DNA of 32,828 nucleotides from Alphaproteobacteria bacterium (GCA_018666135.1 JABJAN010000009.1:1-32828); one strand, 5' to 3'. Positions 8,739 to 17,340 are shown, counted from the stretch's first letter. The notes: generated by a model from the sequence alone, not told the origin. Numbers and translations are program-made.

Positions 8739-8757
8739 AAAAATGGATACCATTTTT
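8739..8757. promoter_or_regulatory. perfect palindrome abutting the upp start codon
   Basis: AAAAATGG-ATA-CCATTTTT is a perfect 8-bp inverted repeat ending one base before the upp ATG, precisely where a Shine-Dalgarno sequence should lie, and no SD is visible. It could be a DNA operator between the divergent tdk and upp genes, or an RNA hairpin at the start of translation. Function is inferred from position only. Confidence 0.4.
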
Positions 8758-8758
8758 C

Positions 8759-9388
8759 ATGACACATGTAACCGAACTAGAACATCCCATCGTTAGTCAC
8801 AAACTCGCTATCTTAAGAGACGAGAATACATCTTCACCTGATTTTCGAAAAACCTTGATGGAACTTGGCAATATAATGAGCTGGCCTGTTTTTTCCCATT
8901 TAAATGTTACACCTACACAAGTAAAAACGCCTATGGAGCATACAACTCAGTCTGTTCTTGTAAAACCATATCCGTGTATTGTCTCTATATTACGTGCAGG
9001 AAATGGCATGGCAGACGCATTTTCAGCAAGCCTACCAGAAGCACCAATTGGGTATATAGGTATGCAGCGTGATTCAGATACTCATATTGCAGAGCCTTAT
9101 TTTAAAAAGCTGCCTGACCAAATAGAAGAGCGGCAGATAATTTTAGTCGACCCAATGTTAGCAACAGGGAGTTCTGCAAGTCAGGCTGCCGGTTTTTTAA
9201 AAAAAGACGGTGCTAGAAAAATATTATTTGTTTGTTTAGTTGCTGCGCCAGAAGGTATTGAATATTTTCATCAGCAACATGCCGACATTCCGATAATTAC
9301 AGCTGCGCTAGATCGAAAATTAGATGAAAACGCCTATATTCTGCCTGGGCTAGGTGATGCTGGCGATCGAATTTACGGCACTGAATAG
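8759..9388 (+). CDS. upp: uracil phosphoribosyltransferase
   Basis: Converts uracil and PRPP to UMP and pyrophosphate. The 209-residue length is standard. The PRPP-binding loop is DPMLATGSS (131-139), the GxQRD region (about 101-105) is conserved, and the C-terminal uracil-binding segment GLGDAGDRIYGT is intact. It is a single-gene unit, divergent from tdk and convergent with cdd. It would reclaim the uracil released by the nucleoside hydrolase encoded in the neighbouring operon. No Shine-Dalgarno is visible; instead a perfect palindrome lies against the start codon. Confidence 0.97.
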   Translation: MTHVTELEHPIVSHKLAILRDENTSSPDFRKTLMELGNIMSWPVFSHLNVTPTQVKTPMEHTTQSVLVKPYPCIVSILRAGNGMADAFSASLPEAPIGYIGMQRDSDTHIAEPYFKKLPDQIEERQIILVDPMLATGSSASQAAGFLKKDGARKILFVCLVAAPEGIEYFHQQHADIPIITAALDRKLDENAYILPGLGDAGDRIYGTE

Positions 9389-9473
9389 ATGTTCTTATTT
9401 TGCTAATAATAAACAGGATTAAGGCACCCAAAAATAACGAATAGCTAGAACCATAACTATTAAATTATTTAGA

Positions 9474-9881
9474 TTAAGTGTTTAAATTATCTGGCCCAAA
9501 AGAGGCTGGCAATAATTCTTCTAATAAAAATCGCCTTGCAAATGCTAATTCGTTACAGATTAAAATTTCTGTTTGGGGATTGGCAAATTCTCTTATTCTC
9601 TGCCTGCATCCTCCACAAGGTGTACATAACTCTACCCCAGCTCCACTAACTGCAATTACCTTTATTTGCTGCCCGCCTGCTGCAATCATCGCTGATATTG
9701 CGCCAGCCTCTGCACAGCTTCCTTGAGGATAGGCTGCGTTTTCAACATTAACGCCTAAATGAATATTATCAAATTCATCTAATATTGCTGCTCCAACCTT
9801 GAATTTTGAATAGGGCGCATATGCATTATGTCTGGCTGATATAGCTGCTTTGCATAAACGCTGGTCAATTTGCCTGAGCAT
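9474..9881 (-). CDS. cdd: cytidine deaminase
   Basis: A 135-residue homotetrameric-type cytidine/deoxycytidine deaminase. The zinc site is Cys56-Ala-Glu58 (SCAEAG) with PCGGC (Cys89, Cys92), and Glu58 is the proton shuttle. VNVENAAYP forms the nucleoside-binding region. It is the last gene of the long nucleoside operon, beginning six bases after the second permease gene, whose 3' end contains its AAGGAG ribosome-binding site. It would deaminate imported cytidine and deoxycytidine to (deoxy)uridine, feeding the nucleoside hydrolase and Tdk. Confidence 0.95.
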   Translation of the reverse strand: MLRQIDQRLCKAAISARHNAYAPYSKFKVGAAILDEFDNIHLGVNVENAAYPQGSCAEAGAISAMIAAGGQQIKVIAVSGAGVELCTPCGGCRQRIREFANPQTEILICNELAFARRFLLEELLPASFGPDNLNT

Positions 9882-9887
9882 CTTGAA

Positions 9888-10865
9888 TTATCGCTCCTTA
9901 ATATAGGGCTGTCCAATTGCGCGTGGCGGCGAGACACCCCCAATAAAGCCAGCAAGAAGCACAACTGTTAAAACATAAGGCAGCGCAAGCAGAAGATCGG
10001 ATGAAATTTCACCTATAATAGGGAATTCTGCACCTTGTACTCTGGCAGCAACCGCTTCTAAAAATCCAAACATCAAACAGGCAAATAAAGCTGGCACAGG
10101 CCGCCATTTTCCAAAAATCATTGCAGCTAATGCGATATACCCTTTACCAGCCGTCATTTCTTTAACAAAACCAGCCCCTGTTGCCGTAGATAAATAAACC
10201 CCTGCTAGACCACATAAAATACCCGCAATTATGATCGCTTGGAATCGCATTTTGGACACCGAAATACCAGCAGAATCAAGCGCTTCTGGCTTTTCCCCAA
10301 CTGCACGGAGCCTTAAACCAAAGGTCGTTTTAAACAAAATATAATAGGTTATGCCAACACTAGCCAATGCAAGCCAGACAAGAATGTTGTGGCCTGAAAT
10401 CAGCTCTTTATAAACAACACCCAAAATAGGAATGTTATCTGCAAAATATTGTGCAAACGGTAATTCAATTGAATTAAATCTTGCGCTTTTAGGCAGTGTT
10501 GGGGTTTGTCCACCCTGTCTGAATAAAGCGATGCCAATTATAACAGTCAGACCTGAGGCAAGAATATTTATAGCAAGCCCAGAAATAACCTGATTTCCGC
10601 GATGAATAATACAGGCAAATCCATGAATTAAACTGGCTATTATAGATACAATAATGGCAGCAATTGCGCCCAGCCAAGGAGACCCTGTTCCATAAGCAAC
10701 TGCCGCAGCCACGAAAGCAGCCATTAACATTTTTCCCTCAAGAGAGATATCAATTATACCAGAACGCTCTGAGAATATACCTGCCATTGCCCCTAATATA
10801 AGAGGCGTTGCAACCCTTATGCTTGAATCTAATGCAAGGAGAAACTGAAACCAAAAATCAGCCAT
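9888..10865 (-). CDS. BMP-type (nucleoside) ABC transporter permease, second subunit
   Basis: A 325-residue inner-membrane permease with about eight to nine hydrophobic segments, of the BPD_transp_2 type found in BMP-family nucleoside importers (YufQ/NupQ-like). The N-terminal ATPLILGAMAGIFSERSGIIDI and the GxRLRAVGEKPEALDSAGIS loop are characteristic; the latter is the coupling region that contacts the ATPase. It overlaps the preceding permease gene by eight bases, and its SD (GGAG) lies inside that gene. Together with the other permease and the two-domain ATPase it would form the membrane complex. The substrate is inferred as nucleosides from operon context. Confidence 0.88.
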   Translation of the reverse strand: MADFWFQFLLALDSSIRVATPLILGAMAGIFSERSGIIDISLEGKMLMAAFVAAAVAYGTGSPWLGAIAAIIVSIIASLIHGFACIIHRGNQVISGLAINILASGLTVIIGIALFRQGGQTPTLPKSARFNSIELPFAQYFADNIPILGVVYKELISGHNILVWLALASVGITYYILFKTTFGLRLRAVGEKPEALDSAGISVSKMRFQAIIIAGILCGLAGVYLSTATGAGFVKEMTAGKGYIALAAMIFGKWRPVPALFACLMFGFLEAVAARVQGAEFPIIGEISSDLLLALPYVLTVVLLAGFIGGVSPPRAIGQPYIKER

Positions 10866-11973
10866 TTTCTGGCTCCTTCTGTCCTTTATTCGCTAAAAAT
10901 ATGCGCTCCAAAAACGGATTGAACATATAGGCTAAGGCACCAGAAAATAAAATAATCAGACCTTGAATCATTATCACCATATCACGTGTTATTGTCTGAA
11001 ATTCAAAATCAAGCTCAGCGCCTCCTTGATATAAAGCGCCAAAAAGAAGGCTAGCAAAAATAATTCCTACAGGATGATTACGCCCCATTAAGGCTACAGC
11101 AATTCCTGTGAATCCGTACCCAGAAGTAAAATTTAAAATTACTCTATGTTGAACTCCTAAAATTTCGTTCACAGCCATCATCCCTGCCAGCCCGCCTGAG
11201 ATAGCCATAACTAATATAATAATCCATTCAGGTCTGTATCCTCCATAAGCAGACGCTTTGGTGCTAAATCCAGTTGCCCTAATGCGGTATCCAAACCTGG
11301 TTCGCCAAATCAGCACCCAGACAGCAAAACAGCATAATAACGCAAGCACAAATGATAAATTTAATGGCGATCGTGCGACAGAAAAACCCATGCTATTTAA
11401 TATCTGATGTATTTTAAACAACATCACGCCATCAGCAAAAGATACTGTCTCTGGCGACATTTGGTTTGGCGCCATTAACAAGCCTGCAAGCAACCAAATC
11501 ATTATCGAAGACGCAATAAAATTAAACATTATGGTGGTAATAACAATATGGCTACCACGTTTTGCTTGCAAATAGCCTGGGATTACGCCCCAAATTGCTC
11601 CAAAAATTGCTGAGCCTATAATAGCCAAAAGAATAACTATTGGTACAGGAAGAATACCGCCCAAACCCAGGGCAACAAGACCTATACCAAGCCCCCCCAT
11701 AGCTGCCTGCCCCTCACCACCGATATTAAACAACATTGCGTGGAAAGCGACAGCAACCGCAAGACCAGTGAATATAAAATTGGTTGTATAAAACAGGGTA
11801 TAACCAAGACCGCCCTTATAGATAAATGCTCCTTTGAGCATAATTGATAAGGCTGTAAATGGGTTTTCTCCAATGATAGCGATAATAATGCCAGCAACAA
11901 ATAAGGCCGTCAGAAGATTCAATAATGGAATAACTAGAATATCTACATATGCTGGGAGTCGAGAGGCTTGCAT
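10858..11973 (-). CDS. BMP-type (nucleoside) ABC transporter permease, first subunit
   Basis: A 371-residue inner-membrane permease of the YufP/NupP type. It has many hydrophobic segments, the family motif FNIGGEGQAAMG (about 83-94), and the coupling-loop segment FGYRIRATGFSTKASAYGGY. It starts at ATG two bases after the ATPase gene, with AAGGGTG upstream, and overlaps the downstream permease by eight bases, so stoichiometric expression is likely. No substrate can be read from the sequence; BMP-system homologues carry purine and pyrimidine nucleosides, which fits the operon. Confidence 0.88.
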   Translation of the reverse strand: MQASRLPAYVDILVIPLLNLLTALFVAGIIIAIIGENPFTALSIMLKGAFIYKGGLGYTLFYTTNFIFTGLAVAVAFHAMLFNIGGEGQAAMGGLGIGLVALGLGGILPVPIVILLAIIGSAIFGAIWGVIPGYLQAKRGSHIVITTIMFNFIASSIMIWLLAGLLMAPNQMSPETVSFADGVMLFKIHQILNSMGFSVARSPLNLSFVLALLCCFAVWVLIWRTRFGYRIRATGFSTKASAYGGYRPEWIIILVMAISGGLAGMMAVNEILGVQHRVILNFTSGYGFTGIAVALMGRNHPVGIIFASLLFGALYQGGAELDFEFQTITRDMVIMIQGLIILFSGALAYMFNPFLERIFLANKGQKEPENG

Positions 11974-11975
11974 TT

Positions 11976-13574
11976 TTACACACCCTTTTCTGCAACATTT
12001 AGCGTCATGCCAGCCATCATCTTGCCAAGCATGGGTTTTGTAGCATCCTGCTTATTTACAGTTCCTACTACCTCGCCTGCATTCATCACCATAATCCTAT
12101 CAGACAGACTTAAAATTTCTTCTAATTCTACGGAAACAACGATTATGGCACAGCCACTATCGCGCATGCTAATTAACGTATTATGAATAAATTCAATTGC
12201 GCCAATATCAACACCTCGTGTTGGTTGCCCTACCAAAAGTACTTTTGGCATAGAAGATATCTCACGTGCTAGGATAAGTTTTTGCTGATTACCACCTGAA
12301 AACTGGCTACTTAATAAGGTAGGGTTTTGTGGTCTAACATCAAATGAGTCCATTAATTGGGCGCAATATGTCCGATTAATATTTGGATCTGTTAATAATT
12401 TTACTCCAAGATTTGGGCTTTTCTCATAACCCAAAATGGCAGACTCAAAAGCTTGAAATTGCAGTATTAGCCCCTCTGCATGTCTATCTTCTGGTACATG
12501 AGCAACCCCTAATTGCCTTACTTTTTGTGGGTCAGCATGATGTGTTGCGTCGAATAATTCTTCTGCTATTTTAAATTGACCTGCTGCTGGCTGTATAATA
12601 CCAGATAGAACAGATAATAGCTCTGACTGACCATTGCCTGAAATTCCCGCAATTCCCAATATTTCGCCTGCATGAAGGTCAAAGGAAACGTTCTTTAAGC
12701 TATCAAAACCCCGTTTATCGGTAACAGATACCTTTTCTGCAGATAACGCTATATGCTTTGGGTTTCCCTTTGGATATTGTATATTTACAAGAACAGACCT
12801 GCCTACCATTTGTTCTGCAAGCCATTCTGAATTCGTCTCTTTTGTTTTTGTATGAGCTACTAATTTTCCTTGACGCATAACTGAAACGACATCTGTGATA
12901 GCCATAACCTCGTGTAATTTATGGGTAATCAGTAATATAGTCACACCCTCCGATTTTAGGGCATTTAATATCTCAAAAAGTCTTTCTGTTTCCTGCGGCG
13001 TTAGCACACCAGTTGGCTCATCTAAAATCAATACTTTAGCGCCACGATACAAAGCTTTTAAAATTTCTATTCTTTGCTGAATACCAACAGGTAAATCTTC
13101 TGTAATGCTATCAAGGTCAACTTCCAGACCATATGTTTGCGAAAGCTCTTTTAATTTTTTGCGTGCTGCATACAACCCAGATTTAAGACCCTTCTTACCT
13201 TCAGAGCCAAGAATTATATTCTCTAATGCTGTAAAATTTGGCACCAGCATAAAATGCTGATGAACCATGCCAATACCAAGGCTAATTGCATCAGATGGTT
13301 GCTTAAATGACACAGGAGTTCCAGCAACTTTAATCATCCCGCTATCAGGCTTATAAAACCCATATATAATCGACATCAGCGTTGATTTACCAGCCCCGTT
13401 TTCACCAATAATGCCGTGAATAGTACCTCTGGTTACATCCAAACTAATTGCATCATTAGCCTGCACTGGTCCAAAAGACTTACAGATATCTATCAATGAA
13501 ATAGCAAACGGCGACGATTCGTCGCCGTTTTTTATAATATGTTCTCTTTTCACCTTATTAATCTTATCTAACAC
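11976..13574 (-). CDS. BMP-type (nucleoside) ABC transporter, two-domain ATPase
   Basis: A protein of up to 532 residues with two ABC nucleotide-binding domains in tandem, as in sugar- and nucleoside-type importers. Domain 1 has Walker A GENGAGKST (57-65) and Walker B VLILDEPTGVL. Domain 2 has the degenerate Walker A GISGNGQSE and signature SGGNQQKL, so one site is probably non-canonical, as usual in this family. The start is uncertain. The GTG at 13574 has no clear SD, and another GTG at 13553 is possible. Residues 1-22 are a charged extension that homologues generally lack. Codons 17-23 lie in a perfect 11-bp stem (13506-13528). Confidence 0.9.
   Translation of the reverse strand: MLDKINKVKREHIIKNGDESSPFAISLIDICKSFGPVQANDAISLDVTRGTIHGIIGENGAGKSTLMSIIYGFYKPDSGMIKVAGTPVSFKQPSDAISLGIGMVHQHFMLVPNFTALENIILGSEGKKGLKSGLYAARKKLKELSQTYGLEVDLDSITEDLPVGIQQRIEILKALYRGAKVLILDEPTGVLTPQETERLFEILNALKSEGVTILLITHKLHEVMAITDVVSVMRQGKLVAHTKTKETNSEWLAEQMVGRSVLVNIQYPKGNPKHIALSAEKVSVTDKRGFDSLKNVSFDLHAGEILGIAGISGNGQSELLSVLSGIIQPAAGQFKIAEELFDATHHADPQKVRQLGVAHVPEDRHAEGLILQFQAFESAILGYEKSPNLGVKLLTDPNINRTYCAQLMDSFDVRPQNPTLLSSQFSGGNQQKLILAREISSMPKVLLVGQPTRGVDIGAIEFIHNTLISMRDSGCAIIVVSVELEEILSLSDRIMVMNAGEVVGTVNKQDATKPMLGKMMAGMTLNVAEKGV
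13506..13533 (+). terminator. GC-rich stem-loop with T-run on + strand, inside 5' end of ATPase gene
   Basis: AAACGGCGACG-ATT-CGTCGCCGTTT is a perfect 11-bp stem with a three-base loop, followed on the plus strand by more T residues. As DNA it has the form of an intrinsic terminator for plus-strand (antisense) transcription. On the minus strand the same stem forms in the operon mRNA about 50 nt after the binding-protein stop, but without a T-run, so there it would rather act as a stabilising or translation-modulating hairpin. It is far more GC-rich than its surroundings. Confidence 0.55.
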
Positions 13575-13579
13575 TTAAA

Positions 13580-14614
13580 TTAATAAGGACAGGTCTGATC
13601 TGTTAAATAGTCATGGACCGTTACTGAACCAGAAAGGATTGCTTCCCTTGCAGCTTCTAAAGCTGATTTAATATCTGCTGTAATTAAGGATTCATTATTC
13701 TCATCTAATGCCCAGTCAACACCGCCTTCTGCGATACCAAGCGCTTTAACACCAGAAGTGAATTTCCCATTTTTAGCATCCATGAATGTCTCATATGCAG
13801 CAACGTCAACACGTTTTAGCATTGATGTTAATACAGAACCTGGTGCTAGCCCATTTTGATTTGAATCAACACCAATAGCAAGCTTTCCTGCATCTGCTGC
13901 TGCCTGAATAACACCAACCCCAGTTCCGCCAGCTGCATGATACACAACATCTGCACCACGATCTATCTGGCTTCGTGTTAGTTCAGCGCCTCTGGCAGGG
14001 TCATTCCAAGCAGAAGGTGTTGAGCCTGTCATATTTTCATATATATCCGCATTTGGTAGGACAGATTTTACACCGCCAACATATCCACATGCAAATTTGC
14101 TAATCAGACCTATGTCTTGACCACCAACAAATCCAACTTTACCTGTTTTTGTTGCCTTTGCTGCAGCAATACCCACAAGATAAGAGCCCTCATGTTCTTT
14201 AAATACATATTGACGTAAGTTTGGGGCATCTAACCAGCCAACATCAATGATTGAAAATTGAACATTTGGGTTTTCAGCTGCAACTTTTGAAATCGCATCT
14301 GCCTGTGCAAATCCAACACCAAGAACAACAGTCGCACCCTTGTCAACCATACGGCGCATAGCCTGCTCACGCTGGGTTTCGTTAGTAACTTCAAATTCCA
14401 TTACTTCGATGCCTGTCTCTTCGGTAAATTTCTTTACCCCGTTCCAGACACCCTCGTTAAAGGATTTATCAAATTTGCCGCCCATATCAAAAACAACAGC
14501 CGGCTTAAAACTTACAGTCTCTTTTTTATCTTCAACCTGCATATCAAGATTGAAAATAATAACTGCCGCCACCACAATGACGCCAACTATTAATAAAAGA
14601 TTATTTCGTGACAT
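13580..14614 (-). CDS. BMP-family substrate-binding protein (nucleoside)
   Basis: A 344-residue binding protein of the BMP/PnrA-like family (periplasmic-binding fold, PF02608 type). Recognisable segments are VFDMGGKFDKSFNEG (about 42-56), GATVVLGVGF, GKVGFVGGQDI, GADVVYHAAGGTGVG and AIGVDSNQNG, where the DKSFN and VDSNQ residues contact the nucleoside in PnrA homologues. The N terminus is one hydrophobic segment (5-22) with no lipobox cysteine and no clear AxA cleavage site, so the protein may stay anchored by an uncleaved signal. It has a good SD (AGAGGT) and is cotranscribed with the oxygenase upstream and the ATPase downstream. Confidence 0.9.
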   Translation of the reverse strand: MSRNNLLLIVGVIVVAAVIIFNLDMQVEDKKETVSFKPAVVFDMGGKFDKSFNEGVWNGVKKFTEETGIEVMEFEVTNETQREQAMRRMVDKGATVVLGVGFAQADAISKVAAENPNVQFSIIDVGWLDAPNLRQYVFKEHEGSYLVGIAAAKATKTGKVGFVGGQDIGLISKFACGYVGGVKSVLPNADIYENMTGSTPSAWNDPARGAELTRSQIDRGADVVYHAAGGTGVGVIQAAADAGKLAIGVDSNQNGLAPGSVLTSMLKRVDVAAYETFMDAKNGKFTSGVKALGIAEGGVDWALDENNESLITADIKSALEAAREAILSGSVTVHDYLTDQTCPY

Positions 14615-14629
14615 AATTTACCTCTTTTC

Positions 14630-15463
14630 CTATTTTAATCCAATTTCTTTTAGTCGATTTAGCAGATATCCCTCTGCTGATAGCACGTCATTCAACATCA
14701 CCTCTGGTCTTGGGTGTAAAAACATGGGTATTGAAAAGCGTGAATTATTATTTTTTCCATCAGGGTTGGTTACACGGTGCGGTGTTGATGGAAAATAATT
14801 TCCAGCCGCCAACGCAAGCATGTCCCCATTATTTATAGTAATCATGCCAGGATCACAGGATATATCATGCCATTCTCCAGCCTTATCTTGTGCTTGCAAG
14901 CCAGGCTCAGAGCCCGCAACAAGTAAAGTAATAAGATTAATATCTTCATGAGCTGCTGCTCTAATTGCACCTGGTTCTACATCCCCATCGATAGGCGGAT
15001 AATGCAAAATACGAAGCAAGCTTTGCTCGCTTCCTTGCATCATTTCATCAAGCGGTTCTGAGAGATTCTCACGCACATGAGATGGTATGGTACTATCAAG
15101 CCATTTAAGAAGCGTTAATCCAAGGTTAAATAAATCATTATATAATTTTCGTGTTTCAACTTCTAATTCTGGGGGCACACGTCCCCATGGAAACACATGA
15201 TAAAATTCTTTTAAATCTTTTAAATCTACCCCTTTAGCGTTCTCAGACCGAAACGGGAAATAACCATCTTGTTTTTCCAAATCACGCAAAAATTCATGCT
15301 TTGATTCACTAGCAAAAAAATCACCCCATTTTTCATAAATGGACTGCACCTGAGTATTACTTATCGGATAGTTTTCCAAAATGGCAAACCCTGTTTCATG
15401 CAAAGAACGAGTTAATATTTCGGACACATTCTCTGCAGCGTAATTTACAGTTTGAACTTGCAT
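14630..15463 (-). CDS. 2-oxoglutarate/Fe(II)-dependent oxygenase (isopenicillin-N-synthase-like)
   Basis: A 277-residue non-haem iron oxygenase of the isopenicillin N synthase / DIOX superfamily, cytoplasmic. The iron triad is His172-x-Asp174 (AAHEDINL) and His229 (STPHRV). The 2-oxoglutarate-binding Arg242-x-Ser244 is in SRFSIP. The N-terminal DIOX_N region includes GFAILENYPI (25-34). It lies six bases after the nucleoside hydrolase gene with a strong AAGGAG SD, in the middle of a nucleoside uptake and breakdown operon. Context suggests a nucleoside or nucleobase as substrate, as for fungal thymine 7-hydroxylase of the same superfamily. That is an inference, and the substrate is unknown. 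Confidence 0.85.
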   Translation of the reverse strand: MQVQTVNYAAENVSEILTRSLHETGFAILENYPISNTQVQSIYEKWGDFFASESKHEFLRDLEKQDGYFPFRSENAKGVDLKDLKEFYHVFPWGRVPPELEVETRKLYNDLFNLGLTLLKWLDSTIPSHVRENLSEPLDEMMQGSEQSLLRILHYPPIDGDVEPGAIRAAAHEDINLITLLVAGSEPGLQAQDKAGEWHDISCDPGMITINNGDMLALAAGNYFPSTPHRVTNPDGKNNNSRFSIPMFLHPRPEVMLNDVLSAEGYLLNRLKEIGLK

Positions 15464-15469
15464 ACCTTT

Positions 15470-16432
15470 TTATTCTCCTTCATCATTTATCCGTTTGAGA
15501 TAAGCAGAATCTGCTTCAGCATATATAGACAAAAATTTCTGTCTTGCAGCCTGCGCATCTGCTTTTACTGCTACGTTTACAGCCTTTCTTCCACTATTTT
15601 CACTCACAATTGAATTACCTACTTCTTCCCCTGAAACTATGACAGATAACGGCGTTTTTTCAAATGTAAAAATTTCTGGATCGCTGATTGCCAATAATGC
15701 TGCAGGGTCATGCATGAGGCAAACCCGCTTTCCGACAATTTTCTCATAAAAATCAATATAAAATTCACAGATGTCATAAATAAAACCTCCAATTCTTGGA
15801 GATGTTTTAGCAACCTGCTCAAAAACAGCTGGTGGGAATTGAAGCGTTGCCGTAACGTCCAAACCAATTAAATCAATCTGCCAGTCTGCTGCAAGCACTT
15901 TATCTGCTGCATGTGGGTCATTCCAGAAATTGGCTTCTGCAAAAGAAGTGACGTTCCCTGGTACATGGACAGCTCCTCCCATTATCACCAATTTTTTAAC
16001 GTGATTTACAACATCAGGGTCGTAATCAAGCAGGTTTGCGATATTGGTAAGAGGACCAACTGGACATAATATTATTTCGCCTGAATGAGCTCTTAATGTT
16101 TCAGACAGATAAATATGCGCTGGTCTTGGATCTAGTGTGCCATTAATGTGTATGTCTTCTAATCTGCCAAAGCCTTCTGCACCATGTACATGAAATGAGG
16201 GAGTGTTTAATTCCTGAATAAGTGGTTTAGAGGCACCCGTAGCTACGCCACATTTATAGGCAGCCTGCTCTGATAGCCACAATGCATTCCGAGCTGCCTG
16301 CTCTACATATACATTCCCAAAAATAGTGGTTAATCCTACCACTTCTAATCTACTATCCGCAAAAGCTTGATGAATAGCCATTGCATCATCAATACCTGGA
16401 TCTGTATCAATAATTATCTTCTGTGCTTTCAT
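15470..16432 (-). CDS. inosine/uridine-preferring nucleoside hydrolase
   Basis: Splits ribonucleosides into base and ribose. The calcium-binding DTDPGIDD motif is near the N terminus, the region with Glu and Asn (EANFWNDP) binds the ribose, and the conserved LMHDPAALLA supplies the His and Asp of the active site. The protein is about 320 residues, as in RihA/RihB/IunH. Two ATG codons are available. The one at 16438 overlaps the ribokinase stop as ATGA, but GGA of the SD (AAAGGAAG) is eight bases before the ATG at 16432, so 16432 is preferred; the difference is two residues. The ribose product would be taken by the ribokinase encoded just upstream. Confidence 0.93.
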   Translation of the reverse strand: MKAQKIIIDTDPGIDDAMAIHQAFADSRLEVVGLTTIFGNVYVEQAARNALWLSEQAAYKCGVATGASKPLIQELNTPSFHVHGAEGFGRLEDIHINGTLDPRPAHIYLSETLRAHSGEIILCPVGPLTNIANLLDYDPDVVNHVKKLVIMGGAVHVPGNVTSFAEANFWNDPHAADKVLAADWQIDLIGLDVTATLQFPPAVFEQVAKTSPRIGGFIYDICEFYIDFYEKIVGKRVCLMHDPAALLAISDPEIFTFEKTPLSVIVSGEEVGNSIVSENSGRKAVNVAVKADAQAARQKFLSIYAEADSAYLKRINDEGE

Positions 16433-16434
16433 TG

Positions 16435-17322
16435 TCATCTTCCTTTTGAAATATTGCCTAAAAATAACTCTACTTCTTGGCTGTCTGGTATTGCGCGCAT
16501 AGCGCCTCTTCGTGTTATTTGAAGTGCAGCAGCAGCAGCAGCAATATGCATCGCCTCTCGCATTGGCTTTCCTTTTGTTAAATTAGCAAGCACATAACCA
16601 AGAAAGGTATCACCTGCGCCAGTTGTATCAACAACGTTAACGTCAAATGGGGCAATTGAAAAGCTGCCCTGCTCACCAACATAACGAGCGCCCTTAGAGC
16701 CAAGGGTAATAATTAGATGCGGTAATGCGAGTTTTGTAATATCTTTTTTTATAAATTCGGATAAGGATTCCGCCTCCCCCTCATTTACAATCAATAGGTC
16801 TGTTATACTAATAAGAGCGGATGTTTGTTCTGCAACAAATGGTGCTGCACTATAGCAAATTTTAAGTCCTTTTGTTTTTGCCTGAGATAAGAAATCCTCA
16901 ATTAAACATGTCTCATTTTGCGCAAGCGCCCAGTCAGACGAATTTGCTTTTTGAAGTGCTATTCGAATCTGTTCTTGCTCGATATTATAATTCGCAGATG
17001 GAGATAAAATGATCTGATTTTCCCCAGTTTTTTCATCGACCATTACTATGGCGTGTCCTGACGGCGTTTCCAAAAAAGCAACATTATCAAGCGCCACGCC
17101 TGCTTTTTGCATCTCATCTAAAAAGGGCCTATCTTTCTTTGAAATAGCACCAATATGACAAATTTCTGCCCCTGCCTTTGCTAGTGCCACAGATTGGTTA
17201 GCCCCTTTGCCTCCCAGGGAAATGCTATAATCATTTGCAGCCAATGTCTCACCTGCAGTTACTAAGTGGGAAAGGCTGTAGAAATGATCTAAATTAATTG
17301 ATCCAAGATTAAAAATAGTCAT
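16435..17322 (-). CDS. rbsK: ribokinase (PfkB family)
   Basis: A 295-residue PfkB-family sugar kinase, most like ribokinase: N-terminal LGSINLDH with the substrate Asp, the GGKGANQ motif (37-43), and the DTTGAGDTF signature (232-240) with catalytic base Asp238. It would phosphorylate the ribose released by the adjacent nucleoside hydrolase to ribose 5-phosphate. It has a strong SD (GGGGGAG) and begins 18 nt after pyrE; its stop overlaps the region of the nucleoside hydrolase start. The identity as ribokinase rather than another PfkB kinase (such as a nucleoside kinase) rests on motifs plus context. Confidence 0.87.
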   Translation of the reverse strand: MTIFNLGSINLDHFYSLSHLVTAGETLAANDYSISLGGKGANQSVALAKAGAEICHIGAISKKDRPFLDEMQKAGVALDNVAFLETPSGHAIVMVDEKTGENQIILSPSANYNIEQEQIRIALQKANSSDWALAQNETCLIEDFLSQAKTKGLKICYSAAPFVAEQTSALISITDLLIVNEGEAESLSEFIKKDITKLALPHLIITLGSKGARYVGEQGSFSIAPFDVNVVDTTGAGDTFLGYVLANLTKGKPMREAMHIAAAAAALQITRRGAMRAIPDSQEVELFLGNISKGR

Positions 17323-17340
17323 CTAGGAATCTCCCCCTTA

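Noticed and set aside
12383-13080. Plus-strand frames over the BMP ATPase gene
   Set aside because: They are antisense shadows without SD or recognisable domains.
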